A stretch of 64,000 nucleotides of DNA, taken from NCBI GenBank assembly GCA_019187105.1, contig JABAQM010000001.1:2262734-2326733 (forward strand). The letters are read 5' to 3'. This DNA comes from Fimbriimonadaceae bacterium (lineage in GTDB: Bacteria; Armatimonadota; Fimbriimonadia; Fimbriimonadales; Fimbriimonadaceae). This document shows positions 63,495-64,000 of this stretch, piece by piece (within the stretch, counting starts at the first letter, position 1; each line of letters begins with the position of its first letter). Under the pieces are notes generated by a model. That model was not told where the DNA came from, searched no databases, and saw only the letters and a program-made list of their open reading frames with translations. Made by a program: the position numbers and the translations under genes.

Positions 63495-64000
63495 ACTCCG
63501 CCGCCCGGGCTTCGGCCTTGGCTGCATCTTCGGTACGTCCTTGGCTGCGGTAGATATCCGCCAAGTCAAGGGCGGCCTGCTTTCCACGGTCCATCACGTC
63601 CTGTACGTCCTGCAGAGTCTCTCCCGCCCAAGGAATCGGCGGCTGCTCCTTCGCCATACGGATCACCAATGGGGCAGTCTTCAGGCGATACTCGTCAAAT
63701 CCACTCAGGGCCGCTTCGAGCATCGCAATCCGCTCGGCGGGATCGGGTGATTGGCCGGCAATGAAGAGCCTTGCGCGAAAGGTTTGGGTCGGAACCAGCT
63801 CCGGGATCGCTCGAATCTTGAAGACGGGCTTTGCCTCGATCCGAACCAGTCGTCGTGCGACATTGAGCGCCTCCTGGTCCTCGTGCAGCGAGCGGTGCAG
63901 TTCGAGCAGCTGCTCGAGGGCAAACAGGTTGTTGGGGTCGAGTTCGAGCGCGCCGTTCAGCGCCAGTTTCGCGGCGTCGGGCTGGCCGGCCGCGGCATAG
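63478..64000 (-). CDS. TPR-repeat protein, cut by the window edge
   Basis: The open frame continues without a stop to base 64000, so the N-terminus lies outside the window. The visible 173 residues include TPR-like helix pairs (PDAAKLALNGALELDPNNLF, ALEQLLELHRSLHEDQEALN at the upstream end and AALDLADIYRSQGRTEDAAK near the C-terminus). The function is unknown. The stop codon at 63478 lies inside the RND permease gene. Confidence 0.75.
   Translation of the reverse strand, partial: YAAAGQPDAAKLALNGALELDPNNLFALEQLLELHRSLHEDQEALNVARRLVRIEAKPVFKIRAIPELVPTQTFRARLFIAGQSPDPAERIAMLEAALSGFDEYRLKTAPLVIRMAKEQPPIPWAGETLQDVQDVMDRGKQAALDLADIYRSQGRTEDAAKAEARAAEFTSAP

Overview
The window looks like chromosome from a GC-rich member of the Armatimonadota, most likely Fimbriimonadales or a relative. 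The assignment rests on a prepilin whose N-terminus has the [16 protein letters not shown]...LFPVFAQAK form typical of that group, on a cytochrome/DUF1549/DUF1553 plus DUF1501 pair (also common in Planctomycetes), on a PEP-CTERM protein, and on many secreted or lipoprotein hypotheticals. This is inference from protein character; no rRNA gene is present to confirm it.

Layout. 1-3211: end of the ribosomal spc operon (rplO, secY, adk, map). 3258-8979: Gfo/Idh/MocA oxidoreductase, lipoprotein, prepilin, S41 protease, zinc-ribbon/TPR membrane protein, and a sigma-region-4-like DNA-binding protein. 9065-11525: gcvT, an FmdB-type zinc ribbon and mutY. 11477-15000 (minus): a seven-gene phage head module (protease/scaffold, capsid cement, Mu gpT-like major capsid, two small membrane proteins, adaptor-like, stopper-like) with no terminase, portal or tail genes in view. 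15123-21339: KefB-type antiporter, dut with a TPR gene, pxpBAC (5-oxoprolinase), a metallopeptidase and trxB. 22327-22804: a four-helix-bundle (S23) gene between perfect 17-bp inverted repeats. 22831-35882: sugar nucleotidyltransferase, DUF1801, YCF48-like repeat protein, subtilase, TSUP transporter with ribH, gyrB, secreted hypotheticals, PEP-CTERM protein, gcvPB. 36393-38459: an AT-richer WD40 gene. 38484-42907: cytochrome/DUF1549/DUF1553 and DUF1501. 44214-46188: a second nucleotidyltransferase and gapA. 46219-50476: DUF3500, lipoprotein, rpmB, M20 amidohydrolase, yajQ. 50534-53158: RemA-like gene fused operonically to mreBCD. 53262-56202: glutamate dehydrogenase and a SUF accessory operon (sufU, sufT-like, Rrf2 regulator, A-type carrier). 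56246-64000: NTF2-like secreted protein, AbrB-type regulator with a TolC/adaptor/RND efflux operon, and a TPR gene cut by the window edge.

Gene expression. About a dozen transcription units start with a TANNNT -10 box 6-10 bases before the start codon and no Shine-Dalgarno sequence, so their mRNAs are probably leaderless. Genes inside operons instead overlap their neighbour or carry a Shine-Dalgarno sequence.

Most interesting candidate. The capsid module and the separate sigma-region-4-like regulator gene have matching promoters: the same -35 context (GGTTGACAAA) and the same dyad operator half (TAGTAGACAAA). This suggests one repressor controls both, as expected of a domesticated or gene-transfer-agent-like particle locus, or of a decayed prophage. 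The sequence alone cannot decide between these.
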